Assembly: GCA_937873205.1 (NCBI GenBank)
Contig: CALMVO010000019.1
Location: 1-37,618, forward strand
Direction: 5' to 3'
Origin: an uncultured Acetobacteraceae bacterium
GTDB lineage: Bacteria > Pseudomonadota > Alphaproteobacteria > Acetobacterales > Acetobacteraceae
Length of the DNA stretch: 37,618 nucleotides
The notes under the pieces were generated by a model. That model was not told the DNA's origin and did not search any database. It saw nothing but the letters and a program-made list of their open reading frames with translations. Shown here piece after piece: positions 30,958-37,618 of this stretch (positions within the stretch are counted from its first letter, which is position 1; every line of letters starts with the position of its first letter). A program made the position numbers and the translations under genes.

Positions 30958-33132
30958 ATGCGTCTGAACCTCCCTACCCTCCTTGCCTGCCTCGCCCTTT
31001 GCGGGAGCGCCCGCGCGGCGGAGTCATGCCTGGCGACGCTGGCGGCGACACGGAACTTCACGCTGGGGCAGCCGCGCCATGCGATGCCGACGCCGGACGG
31101 GCGCTCGGTGCTGTTCCTGCGCAGCGGGCCGCGCGACACCGTGCTGCACCTCTACCGCTTCGACGTCGCGAGCGGCGCCGAGACCGAGCTGGCGCGGCCG
31201 GATGCAGCGCCCGAGCAGCTGTCGGTCGAGGAGAAGGCGCGGCGCGAACGGGCGCGGATGACGCTCTCCGGCATCACCGACTTCCAGCTCTCGCGCGACG
31301 GCGGCACCGTGCTGGCGACGCAGGCGGACCGGCTGCTGCGGATCGGGCTGGCCGATGACCGGGTGACGCCGGTGGCGGGCAGCGGCTGGATCGCGCCGCG
31401 GCTTTCGCCGGACGGGCGGCTGGTGGCGGCGGTGCGGGACAACGACCTGCACGTGGTGACGCTGGCGACCGGGCAGGACCGGGCGCTGACGCAGGGCGGC
31501 AGCGAGACGATGACGCGGGGCCTGGCCGAATTCGCCGCCGCCGAGGAGCTGGACCGCGCCGACGGGGCGTGGTGGTCGCCGGACAGCCGCACGATCCTCT
31601 ACGAGGCCGCCGACACCTCCGGCGTCGAGCAGCACTACATCGCCGATCCGGGGCATCCGGAGCAGGCGCCGACGATGTTCCGCTATCCGCGCGCCGGCAC
31701 CGCCAACGCGCGGGTGCGGCTGGGGCTGGTGTCGGCCGCGGGAGGGCCGACGCGCTGGGTGGACTGGGACGGGACGGCGTTCCCGTATCTGGCGCGCGTG
31801 GTGTGGCCGGAGCATGGGCGGCTGTCGCTGGTGGTGCTGAATCGGGCGCAGACCGAGGAGCGGGTGCTGGCGGTCGATCCGGCGACCGGCCATGCGCGAG
31901 TGCTGCTGTCGGAGACCGATCCGGCCTGGGTGAACGTCGCGCCGGCGGCGGAGCGGCTGGGGCCGCCGCTGCCACGCTGGCTGCCGGACGGGTCCGGGTT
32001 CCTGTGGGCGGCCGAACACGACGACCGGTGGCAGCTCGAGCTGCATCGTGCGGACGGCACGCTGGACCGAGTGCTGACCGGGGCGACGCTGCCGTTCCTG
32101 GCGGTCGAGGATGTCGACCCGGCGGCTGGCACCGTCACGATCAGCGCCAACCCCGACCGGCTCGGCGTGGCGCTGTACCGGATCCGGCTGCGCGACGGGA
32201 CGACCACGCCGATCGCGGCGGAGCGCGGGCTGCACGAGGCGAGCTTCGTGCCGGGCGGGCACGGCGTGTTCGTGGACGCCTTCAACGGCGCCGACGGCAC
32301 CGCAGCAACGCTGATGAGGGCGGCGGACGGCCATGTGCTGGCGACGCTGCCGAGCCGCGCGGAGCAGCCGGCGTCGCTGCCGCGGATCGCGTTCACCGAA
32401 ATCGGCGCCCGGCATCTCGACGCGCTGATCGTGCGGCCGGCGGACTTCGTGGCCAGGCGGCGCTACCCGGTGCTGCTGTCGGTGTATGCCGGGCCCGGCG
32501 TGAAGATGGTGCAGCGGGCGCCGCGCCTGTTCCTGGAGGACCAGTGCCTGGCCGATCGCGGCTTCATCGTCGCGAGCTTCGACGGGCGCGGCACCCCAGG
32601 GCGCGGCCGCGATTGGGAGCGGGCGATCAAGGGCGACCTGATCGACCTGCCGCTGGCCGACCAGGTGGACGGGCTGCAGGCGCTGGCCGCCCGGGTCCCG
32701 GAGATGGACCTGGGCCGGGTCGGCGTGACCGGCTGGTCGTTCGGCGGATACTTCACGGCGATGGCAACGATCCGGCGGCCGGACGTGTTCAAGGCAGGGG
32801 TCGCCGGGGCGCCGGTGGTGGATTTCGGTGACTACGACACCGCCTATACCGAGCGGTATCTGGGGCTGCCGCAGGACGACGCCGAGGGCTACCGCAAGAG
32901 CGATGTGCTGACTTATGCCGCTCAGCTGTCACGGCCGCTGCTGGTGATGCATGGGCTGACCGACGACAACGTCTATTTCGAGAACAGCTACAAGCTGACG
33001 CAGGCGCTGCTTGATGCCGGCAAGCCCTACCAGCTGCTGCTGCTGCCAGGGACGCACCAGCTGCCCGACCCGCTCATCCGCACCCGCGTCGGCGAGGCGC
33101 GGGTGGGATTCATGGAGCGCAACGTCAGGTAG
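30958..33132 (+). CDS. Secreted dipeptidyl-peptidase IV-like (S9B) peptidase
   Basis: A 724-residue serine peptidase. Residues 1-20 are a signal peptide ([16 protein letters not shown]), 30-490 a DPP-IV-type beta-propeller and 500-724 the peptidase domain. The triad is Ser594 ([11 protein letters not shown]), Asp669/670 (GLTDDNVYF) and His700 (PGTHQLPDP). The propeller carries the double-Glu segment [10 protein letters not shown], which in DPP-IV holds the substrate N-terminus, so removal of N-terminal dipeptides is likely. The ATG at 30958 was chosen over an in-frame start at 30874 because it opens the signal peptide and the upstream part is encoded by repeat copy 1. The cupin gene follows 14 bases after the stop. 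Confidence 0.9.
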   Translation: MRLNLPTLLACLALCGSARAAESCLATLAATRNFTLGQPRHAMPTPDGRSVLFLRSGPRDTVLHLYRFDVASGAETELARPDAAPEQLSVEEKARRERARMTLSGITDFQLSRDGGTVLATQADRLLRIGLADDRVTPVAGSGWIAPRLSPDGRLVAAVRDNDLHVVTLATGQDRALTQGGSETMTRGLAEFAAAEELDRADGAWWSPDSRTILYEAADTSGVEQHYIADPGHPEQAPTMFRYPRAGTANARVRLGLVSAAGGPTRWVDWDGTAFPYLARVVWPEHGRLSLVVLNRAQTEERVLAVDPATGHARVLLSETDPAWVNVAPAAERLGPPLPRWLPDGSGFLWAAEHDDRWQLELHRADGTLDRVLTGATLPFLAVEDVDPAAGTVTISANPDRLGVALYRIRLRDGTTTPIAAERGLHEASFVPGGHGVFVDAFNGADGTAATLMRAADGHVLATLPSRAEQPASLPRIAFTEIGARHLDALIVRPADFVARRRYPVLLSVYAGPGVKMVQRAPRLFLEDQCLADRGFIVASFDGRGTPGRGRDWERAIKGDLIDLPLADQVDGLQALAARVPEMDLGRVGVTGWSFGGYFTAMATIRRPDVFKAGVAGAPVVDFGDYDTAYTERYLGLPQDDAEGYRKSDVLTYAAQLSRPLLVMHGLTDDNVYFENSYKLTQALLDAGKPYQLLLLPGTHQLPDPLIRTRVGEARVGFMERNVR

Positions 33133-33146
33133 GGCAGGAAAAGATC

Positions 33147-33542
33147 ATGGAGATCAGGCGCAGCGGATCGCAGGCGTCGGCGATGGGGCCGGCGGAGTAT
33201 TTCACCGGCGCAGTGCGGATCGATGCGCCCTTTGCCGGCAGCGGCGATGCCCGCATCAGCGGGTCGACCGTCACCTTCGAGCCCGGCGCCCGCACGGCCT
33301 GGCATACCCATCCGCTCGGGCAGACGCTGCTGGTGATCTCGGGGGCGGGCTTGGCGCAGCGGGAGGGTGGTCCGGTGGAGGCCATCCGGCCCGGGGACGT
33401 CGTCTGGTTCGCGGCCGGCGAAAAGCACTGGCACGGTGCCGTGCCCAATTGCGCCATGAGCCATGTCGCCATCGCCGAGAGGCTCGACGGCAGGGCGGTG
33501 GATTGGATGGAGCCGGTCACGGACGAGCAATATGGGAGGTGA
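33147..33542 (+). CDS. Small cupin-domain protein
   Basis: A 131-residue single-cupin protein. Cupin motif 1 is [20 protein letters not shown] with His53, His55 and Gln59, and motif 2 is [19 protein letters not shown] with His94 and His96; together these form a divalent metal site. This subgroup (AWHTHPLGQ plus EKHWHGA) includes the bacterial manganese (R)-hydroxynitrile lyase-like cupins and carboxymuconolactone-decarboxylase-associated cupins; most members have no known substrate. The ATG has AGGA 7 bases upstream. It is 14 bases after the DPP-IV-like gene and probably in the same transcript, although one product is secreted and the other cytoplasmic. Confidence 0.88.
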   Translation: MEIRRSGSQASAMGPAEYFTGAVRIDAPFAGSGDARISGSTVTFEPGARTAWHTHPLGQTLLVISGAGLAQREGGPVEAIRPGDVVWFAAGEKHWHGAVPNCAMSHVAIAERLDGRAVDWMEPVTDEQYGR

Positions 33543-33544
33543 GG

Positions 33545-33571
33545 AAGGCCAGGGCTCTGCCCTGGACCCGC
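33545..33571 (+). repeat. Short GC-rich hairpin repeat, copy 2
   Basis: AAGGCCAGGGCTCTGCCCTG followed by GACCCG starts 2 bases after the cupin stop. The hairpin arms CCAGGGC and GCCCTGG flank a 2-base loop. It could serve as a transcription terminator without a T-run. Confidence 0.72.
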
Positions 33572-33735
33572 TGAGGCTGGCAGCCCCGGACCCGCGGACT
33601 TGAAGCGGTCCCGACTTCGAGCCTCGCATGGGCAGCCCTGCAGGCTGCCGCACCTCGACAACCCCGAGACTGGCCGTGACTGCGGCGTCCTGTCGAACCG
33701 TTCCGATGCGGCCGCTGGCAGGAGCCCCGTGCCGG

Positions 33736-34217
33736 TCAGGCGGCGCGGCTGCGGCTGATCGGGTCCTCGACGGCGGTTTCCAGCAGGAAGGCCTGGCGAG
33801 CCAGGCCCTGGGCGACCTCGAGCACCTGGCCGGCGGCCTGGCCGGATTGCTGGGCGGCGTCGTCCACCCCGCTGATGTTGGTGGCGGCGGTGCGCGTGCC
33901 GACCGCGGCGCGGTTGACGTTGCCGGCGATCTCCTGCGTCGAGGCGCGCTGCTCCTCGACGGCAGCCGCAATCGCGGTGGCTCCTCGACCACCTGGCCGA
34001 TCGCCTGGATCGACTCGACGGCGCTGCGCGTCGCGCCCTGCATCGTCTTGATTTGGGTGGCGATCTCGCCGGTGGCGCGCGCGATCTGGTTGGCCAGGCT
34101 CTTCACTTCGGTGGCGACCACGGCGAAGCCCTTGCCGGCCTCGCCGGCGCGCGCGGCCTCGATGACGGCGTTCAGCGCCAGCAGGTTGGTCTGCGCCGCG
34201 ATGCTGCTGATGAGGCC
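33736..34217 (-). pseudogene. 3' fragment of a methyl-accepting chemotaxis receptor gene
   Basis: Only the signalling tip and the end of a chemoreceptor remain. The first frame reads [20 protein letters not shown] and continues [20 protein letters not shown] up to QAIGQVVEE near 33985. There one base seems lost, and the sequence continues in another frame as [20 protein letters not shown] to the stop at 33736-33738. The sensing domain, HAMP and upstream helices are missing. At about 34214 the fragment joins directly to a DUF3667 gene remnant read in the same direction, with no repeat visible at the join. Not functional as a receptor. Confidence 0.82.
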
Positions 34218-34690
34218 CCCGCGCGACCGCCTCGGGATCGTCCGCCGCGTGACCCAGATGGCGCTGCAGCCAGGCCGTGAGACCGGGATGCTTCGCGATG
34301 ACCAACCGGCGCGTTCAGTCCGCTGGCGGCGCTCCATGGCCGACATGGACCTCGACGCCGCCGATCGAGACCACCCAGGAACAGCGCGAACAGGGCGGCG
34401 AAGAAGAGCCGCACGGGGGGCACGTCGCGGACGCGCCGCCCATCGAGCCAGTCCCGGGTGAGCCGCCCCGGGTCGAAGGTCAGCAGGCGCACCGTGCGCA
34501 GCACCCGGCCGTCGCCGTGGGTGAACGCCTCGATGGTCTCGCCGGCGAGATGCAGCAGCGACCGGTGCGTCGGCCCCGCCCCCTGGCCGCAGGCGTGGCA
34601 GAACGATCCGACCAGAAGCGTCCGGCAATTCAAACAGGCGGCCGAAGCCGCGCCGTGCTCCGCCTCCAGTTCCTTCACCTGCCCGTGCAT
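34210..34690 (-). pseudogene. Truncated and frameshifted DUF3667 gene
   Basis: The ATG at 34690 opens a DUF3667 protein. A zinc-ribbon-like [18 protein letters not shown] (about 20-37) is followed by [38 protein letters not shown] and [17 protein letters not shown] up to about residue 102. Then the frame is lost. A later family segment, [20 protein letters not shown] followed by DDPEA, appears in another frame after an in-frame stop, and at about 34214 the sequence becomes chemoreceptor. The C-terminal transmembrane half is gone. Members of this family are inner-membrane proteins of unknown role. Confidence 0.78.
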
Positions 34691-34800
34691 CCCAGCCGCC
34701 TCGCTCCCCCGCGACGCCGCTATCGTCCGCTGTCGGGCTGCGATGATCCATATCGAAGTCTTCGCGTTCTCGAAACGGTTGTCGACGATGGCGGGGACCG

Positions 34801-35276
34801 ATGGGGTATCGTCTCCGGGCGTCGTCGTCTCGGCGTGACCGCATCTCTCGTCGTCGCAGGGGCCTGCCTGCCAGGGCAGGGGCGTCTCCGGATGCCTTCG
34901 TGCGCACGCTGTACTGGGGCTATGGCCGGGACGGTAGGGCGGACGAGCTGGGGGTGCCGGCCTCGACGCTGTTCGCGCCCCGGCGGCTGGAGCTGATCCG
35001 GGCGGGACAACGGGCTTCGGTGGGAGAGACCGGGCGGCTCGACGAGGAGCGACTGCCAGGACGATGACGGCTTCCGGCTGAAGCGGATCGCGATCGATCG
35101 ACGAGCGGCCGGTCGCTCACGTGCGGTTCAGGATCGGTAGGATGCCGATCGAGATCGTGCCGGATCTCGTGACGATCGGCGGCGCGTGGCGGATCGCCGA
35201 TGTCCATGGACCGCGGGTCTCGAGCCTGATGAACTTCCTGGGGAGCACCGTGTCGGCGTCGTCGGGACGGCGTTGA
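34801..35276 (+). pseudogene. Frameshifted DUF3828-like lipoprotein gene
   Basis: Three frames together give a plausible secreted protein. A lipoprotein leader [15 protein letters not shown] lies near 34835-34885 in one frame. [20 protein letters not shown] with VFAP-like ASTLFAPRRLELIRAGQ runs from 34890 in the frame of the ATG at 34801. QDDDGFRLKRIAI follows in another frame near 35058. The C-terminal VRFRIGRMPIEIVPDLVTIG to WRIADVHGPRVSSLMNFL ends at 35276. The order and motifs resemble DUF3828 domain proteins, a family of small secreted proteins. An in-frame stop at 35079 and the frame changes indicate decay. The family link is from memory of its motifs and is moderate. Confidence 0.55.
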
Positions 35277-35307
35277 CCGCCGTCCCGCTGGGGTCAGCGT
35301 GGCGCGG

Positions 35308-35517
35308 TCAGCTGCGGCCGCCTTCCCCGGGCTTGCGCTTCTCGTGCACGGTGCCGCCGCCGGTGCTGTTCTGCTCGTTCGGGTGCTTGCGCTCGGCGTC
35401 CTGGTTCTGGTGGTGCGCACCGGCGTGGTTATCCGGACCTTTGTCGCGGTTCTCGTGCGAGCTGCCGGGGCCGCCGGCGGAGCGGTCGGTCGCCGGGATC
35501 TTGCTGCTGGTGCTCAT
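35308..35517 (-). CDS. Small hydrophilic disordered protein
   Basis: A 69-residue protein of Asn, His, Gly, Lys, Glu and Asp residues with almost no hydrophobic residues: MSTSSKIPATDRSAGGPGSS then repeats such as HENRDKGPDNHAGAHHQNQD. The ATG at 35517 has AGGAGGA about 9 bases upstream, the best ribosome site in this part of the window, which argues for real translation. The composition recalls small stress or desiccation-linked hydrophilins, but no family motif is recognised. The ABC transporter gene begins about 130 bases away on the other strand, so they share an upstream region. Confidence 0.68.
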   Translation of the reverse strand: MSTSSKIPATDRSAGGPGSSHENRDKGPDNHAGAHHQNQDAERKHPNEQNSTGGGTVHEKRKPGEGGRS

Positions 35518-35644
35518 GAGTATGGTCCTCCTGACGCCTGCAACGGTCCCGGGCCGGTCGGGGTTCGCGTGGGCGGAGCGGCCACCCGATCCGTGATCGG
35601 GGCGGCGGTTGACCCTGTCCCGGTCCCCGCGCATCGCTGGCGGC

Positions 35645-37522
35645 ATGTTCCATCTCTTCGAGCGCCTGCTGGTGCCCACCGCCCTGCCCCCGGACGCCGC
35701 GCCGCCGGCGGTGGACAGCCCGCGCGCGCTGCTCCGCTTCTACTGGCACTTCATCGCGCAGGCGCCGTGGCTGGTGGTGGCGCTGTTCGCGACCGGGCTG
35801 GTGGTGGCGCTGCTCGACACCACGATCCCGGTGTTCATCGGCCGGGTGGCATCGCTGGTCGCGACGAAGACGCCGGCGACGCTGTTCCACGACGCGGGCC
35901 GGCAGCTGCTCGGCATGGCGGCGGTGCTGCTGCTGGCGCGGCCGGCGGCGCTGATGGCGCAATACCTGGTCACCAACCAGGCGATCGCGGCCGGGCTGTC
36001 CAACATGATCCGCTGGCAGAACCACTGGCACGTGGTGCGGCAGAGCTGGACCTTCTTCCAGAACGACTTCGCCGGACGGATCGCCAACCGCGTGATCCAG
36101 ACCGGGGCCAGCCTGCGCGAGAGCGTGGTGCAGGGGACCAACGCCGTCTGGTACCTGGCGGTCTATGGCGGCAGCGCAATCGTGCTGCTGGCGCGGATGG
36201 ACTGGCGGCTCGCTCTGCCGATCGCGTGCTGGTTCGTGGGCTATATCGGCGTGCTGTGGCTGTTCGTGCCGCGGATGCGCGAGCGGTCGCGGCGGATGTC
36301 GGAAGTGCGCTCCAGCCTCACCGGGCGGATCGTGGACAGCTACACCAACATCCTGACCGTGAAGCTGTTCGCGCGGTCTCGCGACGAGGACGCGTTCGTG
36401 CGGGATGCGGTGGACGAGCACACGGAGGCGTTCCGGCGTCAACTGCGGCTGGTCACGCTGTGGAGCGTCACGCTGGCGGTGATGAACGCGCTCATGGTGA
36501 CCGGGGTCGGCACGCTCGCGATCCTGGCCTGGCGGGCGGGGCGGATCCCGATCGGCACGGTGGCCACCGCGCTGCCGCTGGCGTGGCAGATCTCCAACAT
36601 GGCGGGCTGGGTGGCGCAGAACATCACCGGGATCTTCGAGAACGTGGGCGTGGTGCAGGACGGCATGCGCTCGATCGCGGTGCCGCGGCAGATGGCCGAT
36701 CCGCCGGCCGCCGTGCCGCTGCGGTTGGTGGCAGGCGCGATCCGGTTCGAGCGGCTGAGCTTCGACTATGGCCGGGAGCGGCCGGAGGGCGCCGGCGGGG
36801 TGCTGCACGGGCTCGACCTCGCGGTGGCGGCGGGCGAGCGGGTCGGGCTGATCGGGCGGTCGGGGGCGGGCAAATCGACGCTGGTAAACCTGCTGCTGCG
36901 GTTCCACGATCCGGGCTCGGGGCGCATCCTGATCGATGGGCAGGATATCGCGGGGGTGACGCAGGAGAGCCTCCGCGCGCAGATCGGCATGGTGACGCAG
37001 GACACCTCGCTGCTGCATCGCTCGATCCGCGACAATCTGCGCTACGGGCGGCCGGATGCCACCGACGACGAGATCGAGCAGGCGGCGCGGCGGGCGCACG
37101 CGCTGGGCTTCATCGAGCGGCTGGAGGATTGGCAGGGGCGGCGCGGCTTCGACGCGCATGTCGGCGAGCGCGGCGTGAAGCTGTCGGGCGGGCAGCGGCA
37201 GCGAATCGCGATCGCCCGGGTGGTGCTGAAGGACGCGCCGATCCTGGTGCTGGACGAGGCGACGTCGGCGCTGGACTCCGAGGTGGAGGCGGCGATCCAG
37301 GAGCAGCTCGACGAGCTGATGCAGGGGCGGACGGTGATCGCGATCGCGCACCGGCTGTCCACGATCGCGCGGATGGACCGGCTGGCGGTGTTGGAGGACG
37401 GGCGCGTTGTCGAGGAGGGCACGCATGCGGCGCTGCTGGCGCGGCAGGGGGCCTATGCGTCGCTGTGGCGGCGGCAGTCGGGAGGCTTTCTGCCTGAAAA
37501 GGCAAGGGGCTTTGCCCCTTGA
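35645..37522 (+). CDS. ABC exporter half-transporter (fused membrane and ATPase domains)
   Basis: A 625-residue type IV ABC exporter subunit, working as a dimer in the inner membrane. The six-helix transmembrane domain spans about 30-330. The ATPase domain is at 365-600: Walker A GRSGAGKST at 404-412 (Lys410), Q-loop in MVTQDTSLLHRSIRDNLRYG, signature KLSGGQRQRIAIARV, Walker B ILVLDEATSALD, and the switch His in IAHRLST. All ATPase motifs are intact. The substrate is unknown; lipid, peptide or drug export are all possible. The ATG at 35645 fits the family; a TTG at 35609 is an alternative. The last residues EKARGFAP and the stop are encoded by a hairpin repeat (37498-37527), so the natural C-terminus was replaced or extended by the repeat. 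Confidence 0.9.
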   Translation: MFHLFERLLVPTALPPDAAPPAVDSPRALLRFYWHFIAQAPWLVVALFATGLVVALLDTTIPVFIGRVASLVATKTPATLFHDAGRQLLGMAAVLLLARPAALMAQYLVTNQAIAAGLSNMIRWQNHWHVVRQSWTFFQNDFAGRIANRVIQTGASLRESVVQGTNAVWYLAVYGGSAIVLLARMDWRLALPIACWFVGYIGVLWLFVPRMRERSRRMSEVRSSLTGRIVDSYTNILTVKLFARSRDEDAFVRDAVDEHTEAFRRQLRLVTLWSVTLAVMNALMVTGVGTLAILAWRAGRIPIGTVATALPLAWQISNMAGWVAQNITGIFENVGVVQDGMRSIAVPRQMADPPAAVPLRLVAGAIRFERLSFDYGRERPEGAGGVLHGLDLAVAAGERVGLIGRSGAGKSTLVNLLLRFHDPGSGRILIDGQDIAGVTQESLRAQIGMVTQDTSLLHRSIRDNLRYGRPDATDDEIEQAARRAHALGFIERLEDWQGRRGFDAHVGERGVKLSGGQRQRIAIARVVLKDAPILVLDEATSALDSEVEAAIQEQLDELMQGRTVIAIAHRLSTIARMDRLAVLEDGRVVEEGTHAALLARQGAYASLWRRQSGGFLPEKARGFAP

Positions 37523-37527
37523 CCCCA
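37498..37527 (+). repeat. Short GC-rich hairpin repeat, copy 3
   Basis: AAAGGCAAGGGGCTTTGCCCCTT, cut here as AAGGCAAGGGGC / TTT-loop / GCCCCTTG, then GACCCC. Arms of 8 bp (CAAGGGGC and GCCCCTTG) enclose a 3-base loop. It overlaps the 3' end of the ABC transporter gene and supplies its stop codon. Confidence 0.8.
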
Positions 37528-37546
37528 CCAAAGGCGGAGCCTTTGG
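37528..37546 (+). terminator. Hairpin CCAAAGG-CGGAG-CCTTTGG
   Basis: A 7-bp perfect stem with a 5-base loop directly after hairpin repeat copy 3 and running into the large palindrome. It lies just after the ABC transporter stop, so it may help end transcription. There is no T-run, so the terminator label is tentative. Confidence 0.4.
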
Positions 37547-37618
37547 AAACCTCTACTTAAATAACGGGATCCAAGGGCCGCGACCCTTGGATCCCGTTAT
37601 TTAAGTAGAGGTTTCCAA
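37543..37618. repeat. 76-bp perfect palindrome at the right edge
   Basis: Left arm 37543-37577 and right arm 37584-37618 are perfectly complementary over 35 bp, around the 6-base centre CCGCGA. The right arm ends on the final base of the window. The arms are AT-richer than the surroundings (ACTTAAATAACGGGATCC within). It may be a third part of the hairpin-repeat unit, a strong bidirectional terminator, or a fold-back at a contig end. Confidence 0.9.

Noticed and set aside
33027-34907. 626-codon minus-strand frame covering the cupin, chemoreceptor fragment and DUF3667 region
   Set aside because: A chance join: only the chemoreceptor segment is in its natural frame; the cupin is clearly coded on the other strand.

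Overview
The window is a 37.6 kb stretch of very GC-rich DNA (third codon positions almost all G or C) with gene content typical of Alphaproteobacteria, most likely Acetobacteraceae. The pointers are HWE-family sensor kinases, an OprB-type porin remnant, a TPR/glycosyltransferase-like protein, a possible EcfG-type promoter, and dispersed short hairpin repeats whose core reads roughly AGGGGC-TTT-GCCCCT. The family assignment is inference; there is no rRNA or other taxonomic marker. No tRNA, rRNA, CRISPR array, complete insertion sequence or prophage was seen.

Layout. 0-0.8 kb: a Phd/YefM-VapC toxin-antitoxin pair on the minus strand, with the toxin open at the left edge and a double GTGTACAC operator upstream. 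0.95-3.3 kb: a secreted DUF305 protein, a secreted amidase and a small conserved-looking protein. 3.4-11.2 kb: a signalling block with a GAF-PAS-GAF-HWE kinase, a DEAD-box RNA helicase with a DbpA-like RNA-binding domain, a CheB-CheR-PAS-HWE hybrid kinase and its translationally coupled single-domain response regulator. 11.2-13.9 kb: a small minus-strand ORF, ArfB (ribosome rescue), a broken OprB porin and a formate/nitrite-type channel. 14.4 kb: a 108-bp two-hairpin element. 14.5-19.4 kb, minus strand: an asparaginase II family protein, a Gln-rich protein, an acyltransferase and a secreted prolyl-oligopeptidase-like enzyme. 19.5-26 kb: an aminotransferase, an HNH nuclease, a TPR/glycosyltransferase-like protein, a GNAT acetyltransferase, a secreted S10 peptidase and a lipoprotein. 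26-27.5 kb: a siroheme synthase with a cut-down methyltransferase half, and MoaB. 27.55 kb: a second, inverted copy of the 108-bp element. 27.7-33.5 kb: a polytopic membrane protein, a GNAT and cyanase in tight divergence, a protein of two POTRA domains with no barrel, a secreted DPP-IV-like peptidase and a cupin. 33.7-35.3 kb: a pseudogene cluster (chemoreceptor 3' end joined to a DUF3667 gene; a DUF3828-like lipoprotein gene). 35.3-37.6 kb: a small hydrophilic protein, an ABC exporter half-transporter and a run of hairpins ending in a 35-bp-arm perfect palindrome exactly at the last base.

The genes do not form one obvious pathway. The themes are signal transduction (two HWE kinases), secreted peptide and amide hydrolysis (amidase, S9A, S10 and S9B enzymes), small-nitrogen metabolism (cyanase, asparaginase, FNT channel, siroheme) and gene decay. 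The most unusual features are the near-identical inverted hairpin elements, each supplying the stop codon of the gene it abuts; a second hairpin family that donates a C-terminus to the ABC transporter; two neighbouring genes (arfB, FNT channel) that seem to start at CTG; and the CheB-CheR-HWE/response-regulator pair behind a possible general-stress promoter.
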